DNA of 64,000 nucleotides from Chryseobacterium sp. IHB B 17019. GTDB lineage: Bacteria > Bacteroidota > Bacteroidia > Flavobacteriales > Weeksellaceae. The DNA lies in NCBI RefSeq assembly GCF_001456155.1, contig NZ_CP013293.1, positions 186,001 through 250,000 on the forward strand, read 5' to 3'. Shown piece by piece: positions 25,835 to 34,248 of this stretch. The position numbers and the translations under genes are program-made. Numbering within the stretch: position 1 is the first letter of the stretch; each line of letters opens with the position of its first letter. The notes beneath the pieces are model-generated. The model was not told where the DNA came from, did not search any database, and saw only the letters and a program-made list of their open reading frames with translations.

Positions 25835-25857
25835 AAGTTCCCACAAAGTGGAAACTT
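25835..25857 (-). terminator. Minus-strand terminator ending the hairpin-array transcript
   Basis: A 10-bp stem with one G-T pair (arms 25835-25844 and 25848-25857) and a 3-base loop; on the minus strand it is followed by TTTT. It separates the hairpin array from the TPR-LuxR gene. Confidence 0.6.
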
Positions 25858-25959
25858 AAATAGAGTAGGCAATAACATTAAAAACAACAAAATGATGAGA
25901 TAACTAATCTCTGATAAAAAAATATTGCCAAAAAATGAAAAATGTAATACTTCTTAAAA

Positions 25960-26324
25960 ATAGGGCGCAAATATCCAGTTTTACAGATATAAATTTGAAG
26001 ACTCGGATACTTGCAATCCTATTCACTTACTTAATACTATGAAGATGTATGAGTTGGGTGATTGGTTTTGATAAAAACAGGATGCAAACATTTCTTTTAA
26101 TGTTTAAATGTTTGCAGTCCTGTAAACACACTTTACTAATAATGAGATTAATCTTTCTAATTTTATAAAATAGGAAAGGAACAATCAAGATGCACGTTGG
26201 TGAAAGTCCCTATTCCTATTTTGCACACTATATAAAACATGAAATGTAATTTTTATAATAGGAAGCAAATAGCCAACCTTAGATTGGGATGAAATTCTGC
26301 AATTGGCTATTTGGCTGATCCTAT
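25960..26324 (-). repeat. Hairpin repeat cluster A: four related imperfect palindromes
   Basis: Four hairpins fill a 1-kb gene-free gap: 25960-26022, 26077-26123, 26167-26222 and 26258-26324. On the plus strand the left arms read ATAGGGCGCAAATATCC, ACAGGATGCAAACATTT, AAAATAGGAA and ATAGGAAGCAAATAGCC. The right arms end in TTGCAATCCTAT, TTGCAGTCCTGT, TTCCTATTTT and GCTGATCCTAT. Inner stem bases differ between units yet stay paired (ATCC/GGAT, CATTT/AAATG, AGCC/GGCT), which suggests selection on structure. A weakly conserved CAC...TAATA...ATGA spacer follows units. On the minus strand at least two end in five T, like small terminators. Confidence 0.55.
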
Positions 26325-26556
26325 TCCACCTAATAATACTGTATTGTTCTAAAAGCATTTACATTCAGTAAGGTTTGTTAATTAAATTATTGACAATATT
26401 CCGGGTTTTTCAAACGGCATTATTTACTGATTATGGAACAAGATTTTGCCTTCCGGATATTTAGCTTCATTTCTAAATATTTTCTGATGAGCAGATGAAC
26501 ATGATAAGCCACAAAAGCCAATAATTTTATTTAGTTGTGTTTTTTTAAGATATTAA

Positions 26557-26907
26557 CTAACCTTGAATAGAATGCAAATGCCTGTTCTTAAAGTGTTTTC
26601 TCCATTTTGTTACCGTATTTCTGCTGAGTTTGAAATGATTGGCAAGTTGGGTGTTGTTTAGATTATTTTTTACTTGATAATCTAGGATTTCAATAATTGT
26701 TTTCTCATCATAAGACCGGTGTTTCTGATTGAAGATCTGCGTTTCTTTATCCCTGATGCCAAAAATTATCAGGTTAAGCCTTATCACATCAAGTATTGAG
26801 ATCACTTCCTTGTTGAGAATTGGTCTGCATTCCTCCTTCTTTCCCGGGCATTTGATGCTGATAATATCACTATATATCAATTTATAATTGGGCTGTTTAC
26901 GTTCCAT
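26557..26907 (-). CDS. Transposase-like helix-turn-helix protein
   Basis: A 116-residue protein starting MERKQPNYKLIYSDII. The longer frame from 26967 would overlap the upstream gene, so the ATG at 26907 is preferred. The C-terminal half, ILDYQVKNNLNNTQLANHFKLSRNTVTKWRKHF, is a helix-turn-helix like that of IS3-type OrfA proteins. No catalytic DDE partner or terminal inverted repeats are present, so it is more likely a domesticated regulator than a working transposase. The N-terminal part (KCPGKKEECRPILNKEVISILDVIRLN) looks like a family domain that I recall only from Chryseobacterium-type genomes. It lies 10 bases after its upstream partner. Confidence 0.7.
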   Translation of the reverse strand: MERKQPNYKLIYSDIISIKCPGKKEECRPILNKEVISILDVIRLNLIIFGIRDKETQIFNQKHRSYDEKTIIEILDYQVKNNLNNTQLANHFKLSRNTVTKWRKHFKNRHLHSIQG

Positions 26908-26917
26908 GATACTGAAT

Positions 26918-27391
26918 TTAATTGTTAATATTTGATGTATTATATTCCTTATGTATTCTCTTTTCATGGTTTTGATATTTTACAATCCACCTGTGTAGCG
27001 TTGTTTTGGGAATACTATATTTTTCTACAACCTGTCCGATATTTTTTTCCCCGGAGGTGATAAGCCCCGTGATAAAATCTATTACTTCTTTCGTGTAGAT
27101 GTTTTTTCTAAATTGAGGCATATCGCTCGGCTTCTCTTTATTGCCGCTGTATGCGTTGCTTTGAGGAGAGAAAAGTATCAGATGTTGTGAGTATATTCTG
27201 AAGAAATCATATTCCAGGAGTTTACTCCATTTTAATAAAATATCAGTATCTATACTTTTCGAGTCAAACATTTTTTCAATTTCTTCTTCAGAACAATTAA
27301 AAAAATTACATACTCTGGCAATCTCCATTTCGGATTCTAAAAATCTTAGCTTGATTAAAGCTCCTGCATTTATATTTTTAAAAGATTTCAT
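26918..27391 (-). CDS. Helix-turn-helix protein, partner of the downstream HTH gene
   Basis: A 157-residue protein. The N-terminal half (residues 10-75) looks like a small helical regulator domain with an MEIARVCNFFNCSEEEIEKMF segment. The C-terminal half contains VIDFITGLITSGEKNIGQVVEKYSIPKTTLHRWIVKYQ, a second HTH of transposase type. It forms an operon with the following HTH gene. Together they lie directly upstream, on the same strand, of the hairpin array. A TAGATTTG promoter box with an embedded GTTAAC site precedes it. Function unknown; DNA binding is inferred from the two HTH segments. Confidence 0.7.
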   Translation of the reverse strand: MKSFKNINAGALIKLRFLESEMEIARVCNFFNCSEEEIEKMFDSKSIDTDILLKWSKLLEYDFFRIYSQHLILFSPQSNAYSGNKEKPSDMPQFRKNIYTKEVIDFITGLITSGEKNIGQVVEKYSIPKTTLHRWIVKYQNHEKRIHKEYNTSNINN

Positions 27392-27438
27392 AACAATTTT
27401 TTTTTATAAGTTGGAATTCTTTTTCGAAATTGTTTAAG

Positions 27439-27528
27439 CAAATCTAATAGCTGTTAACCTGAGATTGAAATTTTTGCCTGTTAATTCGTGTTAACCAAAG
27501 CGGTTGTTTCTTCTAAGTAAGTGTTAAC
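27439..27528 (-). promoter_or_regulatory. Promoter of the HTH gene pair with three GTTAAC sites
   Basis: The minus strand carries TAGATTTG at 27446-27439, 48 bases before the ATG. GTTAAC palindromes lie at 27453-27458, 27490-27495 and 27523-27528, spaced 37 and 33 bases, each preceded by T or TG. The first sits just upstream of the -7 box, a position suited to repression. The rest of the gap up to 27937 holds nothing else I can support. Confidence 0.4.
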
Positions 27529-27937
27529 TTGTAAATTATTATGTATTTGATTTTTAATGCATTGTGTTTTTAAACATGTTATTTTTCAAATTAGACGAAA
27601 ATCTAAAAAGTAACAGGCAGGTGGTTAAACGAATTTGTTTTATTAATCAATATTTGAAGTTTTTGATTTTATTGGTTAAACTTTTAACCCATTCTCGGAT
27701 AAATTCCAATTTCATTTGCAAAAGTTTCCAAACAGAACAAAAAACAGAAAAATCAATTCAATTTTTAGATATTTCCAATTTTCTTGATGTTATCAAAATA
27801 CGGTATATTTTGCATCTTAAATTAATTTTTTTAATCTGATTATCAGTTTGTTATTGATAGGGTTGATCAGAATTGTCAATTTGCATAATCTTCAGTCTGC
27901 TCAGATTTTCAATGGTTTTTTTTTCTAAATTGGAAAT

Positions 27938-29650
27938 ATGATTCGTAAGCTAATTTTTGTCCTCATATCATTACTGATAATGAATTCTTGTCATTCTGAG
28001 AATGATAATGACTATTTTCATGGGATAGATAAGGAAGTAACAGAAATAAACCAACACCAGTGGAAAGTTTATGCTATTTATAAGAGAGAACTTAAAAAAT
28101 ATCAGACGACAAAAGATCTCAAATATCTGCTGAGCAGCAAATATGTAGAATCATTTCTGGATCCCGATAATAAATCTAAACAGATATCCATAATATATGA
28201 ACTTTTAAGAATTAATGATGATGAAAATGACTACATTACAATAGCGTGTAATTTTTTTCTTTCGCTTAAAATTGAAGATACATCCCCAAAACTTTCTCTG
28301 CAATTCCTGAATGAAGCCATTAAAATAGATGAAAAAAAAGAGAACCACTTTTTCCTGCCACATCTCTACCATGCAAAAGGGAGGTGGTATTTTAAACATA
28401 AAAATTACTCTCTAGCTAAAATATATTTCGCCAAAGCACTGAGAAATTTTAAAAAAAGTGATGTTTTATATATAGCCTCCATGTACAATAATTTTGCGAT
28501 GTGCAACAGTAAGCTTCGCAGTGTGGATTCTGCAATTAATCATATTCGTTTTGCGATACAACTGTTAAGGAATAAAAAAAATCTTACCGAAGATGAACTG
28601 TTTTTCATGTATATAATGAAAGGAAATCTTGGAAGTTTTTACCTTGAAAAAAAAGATTATGCAAAAGCTGAGCTTTATTTTAACGAACAGATAAATTTTC
28701 AGATAAAAGCCAAAAAGTATCACTTTAATATTGTCCGTAATTCTGATGAGTTGTTTCAGCTTTATGAGCTGACAAAGCAACCGGATAAAGAAAGAAAATT
28801 GGCAAACCTACTGATCGGTATATTGCCGAGCTTAACCAATACTAAGAATAAGATCATTGCATGCGCCCTCTTACGGAGATATTTTGCCAGACAAAATGAT
28901 ATGCAGAATATGAAAATTTTCTCCGATAAGCTGGATGTACTCAATAAGAGATATAATGATGAAATAACGAAAGAAGTAGATAATATCTCTGATGTGTTGA
29001 ACGGCTATATCATAAAAAATATCAACCAGAAATTTGATTTTAAAATAAGGGATCATCGCAGGAAGAATATGCTGCTTTTAAGCCTGGTTCTTGCAACCAT
29101 AATAATTTCTGTAAATATCATATTAAAAATAAGAGAAAGGAATAAAAAGGAAAAAGAAAGACTCGAGCGGCTGAATCTTCTGCTTGAAAGCAGTAAAGAA
29201 ACTCTGGAAAAAGATATACAGATGCAAAAAGGAAAAATAAAAAACCTGCACATGAATCTGAACCTTAAAATAGAAACCGAAAAAGCATTTCTTGAAAACC
29301 TTAAAAAAATAAAGAAATCTAAGAATATTAATGCTGAAGAAACGGTAAAGGATCTTTTCTTTAAAATTAATAATCTTCTTCAGATTGATGAGAAAAACAA
29401 TGATTTTGTAAGCGAAAGCTCTGAAGAAAGTAATGCATTTATGAAAAAGCTGTCCGAAATGTATCCTTTTTTATCAGAACATGATCTTAAGTTTTGCGTG
29501 TATTTCCGCATGAATTTATCTTCAAAAGAGATCGCTTTGCTGGAAAATATTACTCCAGGAAGCGTAAGGGTGTATAAAACGAAAATAAAATCTAAAATAG
29601 GACTTGGAAAAGAAGAAGAACTAAGTGCAGTTCTTAATACAATAAAATAA
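27938..29650 (+). CDS. Membrane-anchored TPR lipoprotein-like regulator with C-terminal HTH
   Basis: A 570-residue paralogue of the regulator at 24119-25537. The N-terminal segment ends LLIMNSC, a possible lipobox. TPR repeats span about 90-345 (LYHAKGRWYFKHKNYSLAKIYFAKALRNF and others). A membrane helix lies at about 377-396 (MLLLSLVLATIIISVNIILKI), then a long coiled coil. The C-terminus LKFCVYFRMNLSSKEIALLENITPGSVRVYKTKIKSKIGL is an HTH of the LuxR type. It is divergent from the HTH pair and faces away from the hairpin array. The signal and targets are unknown. Confidence 0.8.
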   Translation: MIRKLIFVLISLLIMNSCHSENDNDYFHGIDKEVTEINQHQWKVYAIYKRELKKYQTTKDLKYLLSSKYVESFLDPDNKSKQISIIYELLRINDDENDYITIACNFFLSLKIEDTSPKLSLQFLNEAIKIDEKKENHFFLPHLYHAKGRWYFKHKNYSLAKIYFAKALRNFKKSDVLYIASMYNNFAMCNSKLRSVDSAINHIRFAIQLLRNKKNLTEDELFFMYIMKGNLGSFYLEKKDYAKAELYFNEQINFQIKAKKYHFNIVRNSDELFQLYELTKQPDKERKLANLLIGILPSLTNTKNKIIACALLRRYFARQNDMQNMKIFSDKLDVLNKRYNDEITKEVDNISDVLNGYIIKNINQKFDFKIRDHRRKNMLLLSLVLATIIISVNIILKIRERNKKEKERLERLNLLLESSKETLEKDIQMQKGKIKNLHMNLNLKIETEKAFLENLKKIKKSKNINAEETVKDLFFKINNLLQIDEKNNDFVSESSEESNAFMKKLSEMYPFLSEHDLKFCVYFRMNLSSKEIALLENITPGSVRVYKTKIKSKIGLGKEEELSAVLNTIK

Positions 29651-29709
29651 TACTATTATTTTCAAAATACTGCGAATTTTCTTATCTTCATCTATGAAGA
29701 ATTAAGCTT

Positions 29710-29967
29710 ATGAACGAAAATTTTTTAGGCATTGTCGCTGGAATCCTTACTTCGATCTCAATGATCCCGCAACTGGTAAAAGTAATTAAAGAAAAAGACG
29801 CCGAAAATCTTTCCTGGCTGATGCTTCTGGTACTCATTACTGGGCTGTCATTATGGGTATGGTACGGTTTCATAAAAGATGAATTGCCTATTATCTTGTC
29901 CAATGCTTTTGCCGTTCTTGTGAACGTTACACTTCTGATTTGTTTTTTTATTTTTAAAAAATCCTGA
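29710..29967 (+). CDS. SemiSWEET sugar transporter
   Basis: An 85-residue membrane protein with three helices and a PQ-loop: SMIPQLVKVIKEKDAENLSW at residues 17-36 is the conserved SemiSWEET/MtN3 motif. Two copies form the transport path for a small sugar such as sucrose or glucose. The helices lie at about 7-24, 37-55 and 60-82. The length is that of complete bacterial SemiSWEETs. Confidence 0.9.
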   Translation: MNENFLGIVAGILTSISMIPQLVKVIKEKDAENLSWLMLLVLITGLSLWVWYGFIKDELPIILSNAFAVLVNVTLLICFFIFKKS

Positions 29968-30273
29968 GACAACAATTCTATTATTCTTAGTATACCAAAG
30001 ATGCTGAAATTAACTTTTTCAGCTAAATAACTCCACTATTTTCCTCAAATTTTTCATTTTTTTTATACTTCACTTCTACTGAAGGGTGTTTTTTAATGTT
30101 TTGATTTTGAGTGTTTTAATTGTCAAAAGTATAAATGCAGTAGACTGTTTTTAGTCTGTTGGTTCTACATTTGCAACCAGGAATGACGATGTCGGATAAT
30201 CTTAATCCAAAAATATTTGAAGCGCAACAAAATTAAGATAACCGATAAAGAATTTAACACGCATAGAAAAAAA
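29968..30273 (+). promoter_or_regulatory. Gap holding a -7 box for the long-leader surface-protein transcript
   Basis: TACATTTG at 30166-30173 matches TAnnTTTG and would start a transcript about 380 bases before the next gene. A GACTG...TAGTC inverted repeat lies just upstream. Nothing else is visible except a short hairpin (GCTGAAA...TTTCAGC) at 30003-30023 after the SemiSWEET gene. Confidence 0.4.
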
Positions 30274-30366
30274 ATGAAAAACAAAATGAGAGCAATTGTA
30301 CAATTTTTATTAATGAAGATCTTTTCCAGACAGCCGATTTTTATTCTCGTAAAAGATAGATTCTAA
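30274..30366 (+). CDS. Possible 30-residue leader peptide
   Basis: A short frame in the leader of the downstream surface-protein gene. It encodes MKNKMRAIVQ, then a hydrophobic FLLMKIF segment, and ends in a charged LVKDRF. It could be a leader peptide or chance. No homologue is known to me. Confidence 0.2.
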   Translation: MKNKMRAIVQFLLMKIFSRQPIFILVKDRF

Positions 30367-30557
30367 AAATACAAATACATAGTTCCCAAGACAACGAAAG
30401 TTAGGTTATTTATCTTCAAAATAACGCTAAGTCCACAGTATTAACTGCGGAATTAAGAACAAACAAAACAACAAAAACAAACTCAAACAATTTCAGCTTT
30501 CAAAAAATATTAAACATTTGATTAATAGAATGAAAGATGATACAAACACTAAAGAAA

Positions 30558-31877
30558 ATGAAAAATAAAATTACTTTAGCTTTTACTCTTCTATTGGCAG
30601 GTTTAGCTTACGCGCAAGTGGGTATCAACACACCTAGCCCTAGAGCAACCTTAGATATTACCGCGAAAGCAGCCACAGGTAACACAAGAACTCCGGAAGG
30701 TTTGCTGATTCCTAATGTGGACAGACTGAGAGCTCAATCTATGACAGGGATTGCCACTTCCACAATGATTTACGTGAATAGTGTTGCCACTGGTACACAG
30801 GCGGGTATTGCAGCAAATATAGATGCGGCCGGATACTATTATTTTAATGGAGTAGTCTGGACAAAACTAATTCCCGAAGTTCCCACTCAAATAGACACTG
30901 ATACAAATATATATAACACAAACGGATCTCTTACAGCAAACCGTACAGTAACTCAGGCGGGTAACACGCTGGCCTTTACAAGTACGGCTGCTACAGGGAC
31001 AAGTCATTTTACGGTGGACGGAAATACTTTCAATGTTGATGCGAGAAATAACAGGATCGGTATCGGTACAGCAGCCCCGAATAATCTTTTAGACTTAGGT
31101 GCATCTAGTGGAAGAAAATTAGCAGTTTGGAACAGCGCGGCCGGAGATGACTTTTACGGATTCGGAGCGGCGGCAGATGTTTTACAACTATATGCAGGGG
31201 CTACTTCTACACAAAGTCCGCTTATTACTTTAAACCAAAATGGAAGAGTAGGTATCGGTACTACGGTTCCGGTAACAAATTTCCATACAATCGGTACCAG
31301 AAGGTTTGAAAATGCTACGGCAGGAACTGTTCAGGTAGGCTCAGTACTTACTGCAACAGATACCAATGGTACGGCAGAATGGAAAACCCCAGCATCTGAA
31401 ACGATACTTGGAGGGATGGATGCAAATGCAGGAATCAGTATACCCTTTGCTAATGATGGAACACTTAAATATACAGGACGTTTTATAACACTTCCTCCGG
31501 GAAGATGGGCTGTTACGATTACTCAGCTTGCACAGACTTCCGGAACACTGGATAATGACGACTGGATGTTTGTAAGGAGTACTTTTGCAGAAGGAGCTAT
31601 GGCGGTTGGTGCGACTGCAAACAGGTCTAGTGATGTTAATGGAGGGCCCACTTTGATGAGTTTCAGAGTACAAGGTCCCGGAACCACCGGAAATCCACAA
31701 CAGTTTGATGTATTTCAAGGCACTGTTTTTATTACTAATAATACCAATGCTGCTAAAACCTACAGATATATTGCTGGTCAAACAGTAACCGGGGGAGGTC
31801 CTGACTCTGCGACTTTCATTAGGTCGTATGGAGGAACATGGTCAGAAAGTTCAATCTATGCCACTGCCATTAAATAG
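30558..31877 (+). CDS. Secreted surface protein with repeated GIGT-P blocks
   Basis: A 439-residue exported protein of a type frequent in Chryseobacterium. The ATG at 30558 is preferred over 30537 because it gives a clean signal peptide, MKNKITLAFTLLLAGLAYA, cut before QVGINTPSP. The body repeats the motif NRIGIGTAAPNN and GRVGIGTTVPVT, which resembles tail-fibre and adhesin stalks. A beta-rich C-terminal domain follows (ITLPPGRWAVTITQLAQ onward) that looks like a TNF/C1q-like jelly roll. No T9SS sorting domain is seen. The role is probably surface attachment, by inference. Confidence 0.7.
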   Translation: MKNKITLAFTLLLAGLAYAQVGINTPSPRATLDITAKAATGNTRTPEGLLIPNVDRLRAQSMTGIATSTMIYVNSVATGTQAGIAANIDAAGYYYFNGVVWTKLIPEVPTQIDTDTNIYNTNGSLTANRTVTQAGNTLAFTSTAATGTSHFTVDGNTFNVDARNNRIGIGTAAPNNLLDLGASSGRKLAVWNSAAGDDFYGFGAAADVLQLYAGATSTQSPLITLNQNGRVGIGTTVPVTNFHTIGTRRFENATAGTVQVGSVLTATDTNGTAEWKTPASETILGGMDANAGISIPFANDGTLKYTGRFITLPPGRWAVTITQLAQTSGTLDNDDWMFVRSTFAEGAMAVGATANRSSDVNGGPTLMSFRVQGPGTTGNPQQFDVFQGTVFITNNTNAAKTYRYIAGQTVTGGGPDSATFIRSYGGTWSESSIYATAIK

Positions 31878-31920
31878 ATATAATTAGTATAAAAGAAAAA
31901 TCGAGTTTATTTTATAGTGA

Positions 31921-31953
31921 GAAGCGGGAATGAAGTTAGATCTAAGTTCCTGC
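31921..31953 (+). terminator. Hairpin after the surface-protein gene
   Basis: GAAGCGGGAA and TTCCTGCTTC pair with one G-T around a 16-base loop, followed by a T-rich run. Confidence 0.55.
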
Positions 31954-32013
31954 TTCATTTTCATGCAAAGATATATGTGTTTTTTTTATAATTAAATCAG
32001 CTATATAAGCTGT

Positions 32014-32053
32014 AAAACGGGGCAAGATACAGGAATCTTGTCCTGTTTTTATT
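32014..32053 (+). terminator. Strong second terminator
   Basis: A stem of about 15 bp (32014-32028 with 32035-32049, two G-T pairs) around a 6-base loop, followed by TTTTTATTT. Confidence 0.75.
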
Positions 32054-32087
32054 TAAAATAAATCATTATTAAAATAAGTCACAAAAA

Positions 32088-32113
32088 AGCGCTTTCACAA
32101 AAGTAAAAGCGCC
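32088..32113 (-). terminator. Terminator of the META-domain gene
   Basis: GCGCTTT and AAAGCGC form a stem; on the minus strand it is followed by TTTTTTG, 32 bases after the stop codon. Confidence 0.7.
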
Positions 32114-32144
32114 TTACATGTATGTTGATGTGTTTCTTAAATGG

Positions 32145-32612
32145 TTATTTCGCGTTATGGGTCTGCAAAACAAATTTAGCTAATGGGGCCATTCTGGCTT
32201 TGTTTAAGGTCAGTGTATTTCCGTTTACAGAATAATTATCTGATGCAAGCAGCGCGTCTACAAAAGCCCTTTCGGTTTCCAGATCATCACACGCAATCAT
32301 CGTAGACATCCCCTGATTGAATTTGATACGCATCATATCCGGTTTGATTTCAAAAGTTCCGCCTACTCCGTTGCATCCGCCGTGCCCTTCATATCTCATA
32401 TTTGCTGTATTCAGCCTGAAATATGGATTTGCACTTGGGTTTTTAAGGCTTATCGGCCGTCCGTTCAGTTCGGTAAGCTTCCATATCTTTCCTGTGATGT
32501 TGTTTGTGTTCTTAGGAGGTGTAGGAGGATTTGGTGTTGGCATGGTGCTCATACAAGAGGTTACAACAATTGCTAATAGCAAGACGTTGAAATATATAAG
32601 TACTTTTTTCAT
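32145..32612 (-). CDS. META-domain lipoprotein, HslJ-like
   Basis: A 155-residue lipoprotein with lipobox VVTSC (cysteine 20) and a proline-rich linker. The META domain covers about residues 40-150: GKIWKLTELNGRPI, then GHGGCNGVGGTFEI and IACDDLETERAFVDALLASDNYSVNGNTLTL. The domain occurs in heat-shock protein HslJ and in envelope proteins; its ligand is unknown. It lies 38 bases downstream of another lipoprotein gene and is probably cotranscribed with it. Confidence 0.88.
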   Translation of the reverse strand: MKKVLIYFNVLLLAIVVTSCMSTMPTPNPPTPPKNTNNITGKIWKLTELNGRPISLKNPSANPYFRLNTANMRYEGHGGCNGVGGTFEIKPDMMRIKFNQGMSTMIACDDLETERAFVDALLASDNYSVNGNTLTLNKARMAPLAKFVLQTHNAK

Positions 32613-32650
32613 ATTTCTTTTATTTTCATATTAATAATTAGGTGTTTAGT

Positions 32651-33043
32651 TTAATACGAGGCCATTTTAGTATTAGTGGAAGAAGGCTTTTCCTTGTGAT
32701 GAAAAAGAACCATATTATAGTCTTTTTTCAGGAAAGTAATATCTCCTCTAATATTAGAATACTGATAATCAGCATCTGTGGCAGTGTATTCCGGTAATTC
32801 TTCGCTTTTTTTCAATTCATAAGATTTTCCATCCAGACGTACTACTGTTGTGTTTTGGGTCTCGTTTATTGTTACTTCCAGCCGATCTCCAAATTCATCT
32901 GTATAAACATTTTTTGTGATTTTATCGGCATTATCATTCATTGGATTTTGCAGGACAACTTCTTCTTTTGCCTGGTGCTTACATGCTGTTATCATAAAGG
33001 CCAATAAGCCAATGATAGTGCTGATGTAGAATAACTTTTTCAT
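32651..33043 (-). CDS. Small lipoprotein, possibly MliC-like
   Basis: A 130-residue lipoprotein with lipobox ITAC (cysteine 21). The body has the sequence rhythm of MliC/PliC lysozyme inhibitors: DRLEVTINETQNTTVVRLDGKSYEL, then a short stretch and DITFLKKDYNMVLFHHK. The cysteines typical of MliC are absent, so the resemblance is only suggestive. It shares a likely operon with the META-domain gene, another envelope-stress-type protein. Confidence 0.65.
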   Translation of the reverse strand: MKKLFYISTIIGLLAFMITACKHQAKEEVVLQNPMNDNADKITKNVYTDEFGDRLEVTINETQNTTVVRLDGKSYELKKSEELPEYTATDADYQYSNIRGDITFLKKDYNMVLFHHKEKPSSTNTKMASY

Positions 33044-33806
33044 AGTGATGAGTGATTAGGTGTTTCATGAATTTAATATTAATACTTTATAAAATTACAA
33101 ATATTTTTAATTTAATTATGTTAATTTTGTATAAATTAATTAAAAATTTGCACCATTATCAAATTAATGGATATTTTATTCCGTTAAATTCATTAAAAAT
33201 AATTAGACTTATAATTTATTTTCTGGTTGTTAGAAATAGATAGAGGGCTTTTTGTTAAGAAAAGAAAATTTCAATATCGACCTGTGCATTTTTTAATAAT
33301 TTTTTTCATTTGTAGTTTGTTTTTTATCATTTAAAGTTCCGGCAATATTAATTCAATTTTTTTGATATTAAAATGGGAAGTGGTTAATCCTTTAAACTGA
33401 TGAATGAAATTGCTGTTTATCCTTATACATTTTCCCGATATAATACTTTTTAAGAAATAAAATTAATTTCTTTAATAATAAAAAGGCAGTGAAACTTATG
33501 AAATCTCTATAATAAGGTTATTGATTTTCCCGATTTTTCAAATTATGACAGCAAAAAAAGCCAATGCAAAATAAATAATGTTAAAAAATCATCCACAATT
33601 ATCTTAAATAAAAAGTTTCTAGATTCATTTTTGGGTTCCTGTATCAGTAAAATTTTAATCAGACTTTCTTAAACAAAGTTGAAGTGTAACCGCACCCAGA
33701 AATACTTCGGCTATTTATTTCAATTTACCGGAAAAGCTTTATGCAGGCCTTTTCAGCTTATTTAAAGGAGCGTTAAATATTGTTAATATATGTGATTTAT
33801 TACCAA
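33044..33806. other. AT-rich gene-free stretch
   Basis: About 760 bases without a credible gene, RNA or strong hairpin. Short frames here are low complexity. It separates the lipoprotein pair from the divergent efflux locus. Confidence 0.5.
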
Positions 33807-33810
33807 GTTG

Positions 33811-33844
33811 TTTGGAAATGTATTCAAACTAACACCTACATTTG
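33811..33844 (+). promoter_or_regulatory. Promoter of the small membrane protein and efflux locus
   Basis: TTTG (33811-33814) and TACATTTG (33837-33844) are 22 bases apart. The ATG at 33856 is only 11 bases past the -7 box, so the transcript has almost no leader. This rules out the upstream start at 33808. Confidence 0.55.
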
Positions 33845-33855
33845 CATCTGTAAAA

Positions 33856-34248
33856 ATGAGAAATTATATCGTTTATTTTTTGACAAGCCTTTTTCTGCTA
33901 TTTGTAGTGGAAAGCAAAATCAACGTCAAAACTTTACAAAATAATTTTTCGGGACAAGCTTCCCATAATTTACCCAAAAAGACAAACCGCCTGAATCAAA
34001 CCTACGAAAAACTCTCAATACAACAGGCGCCGGACGATACCGGAAATGTTTATTCACTGGAACTTGCGGAAGATGACTTCCAATTTTCAGATACTTTACA
34101 GGATATTGTTGTTTTTGCGAGTATTTTTACATTGGTTTATATTTTTGGGTTAAAAAAATTCAAAAAGTTAAAGCCAACCGTTCACGGCTTTCTATCTGAG
34201 TTTGCCACTGTAAAAAAATTCATTCTGATTCGTTCTATCAGAATTTAA
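33856..34248 (+). CDS. Hypothetical two-helix membrane protein upstream of the RND operon
   Basis: A 130-residue protein I do not recognise. The start at 33856 is fixed by the promoter that overlaps the longer frame. It has a hydrophobic N-terminal segment (YIVYFLTSLFLLFVVES) and a second at about 83-98 (IVVFASIFTLVYIFGL), with a polar middle. The tail is basic. It lies 146 bases before the efflux adaptor gene. A role with the pump is conceivable from position only. Confidence 0.55.
   Translation: MRNYIVYFLTSLFLLFVVESKINVKTLQNNFSGQASHNLPKKTNRLNQTYEKLSIQQAPDDTGNVYSLELAEDDFQFSDTLQDIVVFASIFTLVYIFGLKKFKKLKPTVHGFLSEFATVKKFILIRSIRI

Noticed and set aside
26195-26210. The phrase GTTGGTGAAAGTCCC resembles part of a group II intron.
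   Set aside because: No domain V, no reverse transcriptase and no intron boundary are present; it belongs to one hairpin of the repeat cluster.
25960-26324. The spaced hairpins as a CRISPR array or integron attC array.
   Set aside because: Units are imperfect palindromes of varying length with no identical direct repeats, no cas genes, no integrase and no GTTRRRY sites.
27564-27839. A 91-residue frame between the HTH pair and the TPR gene.
   Set aside because: Phe/Leu/Ile/Lys-rich composition expected of AT-rich non-coding DNA, no promoter or homologue-like pattern.
33052-33243. A 63-residue frame in the gap before the efflux locus.
   Set aside because: Low-complexity hydrophobic translation of AT-rich sequence.
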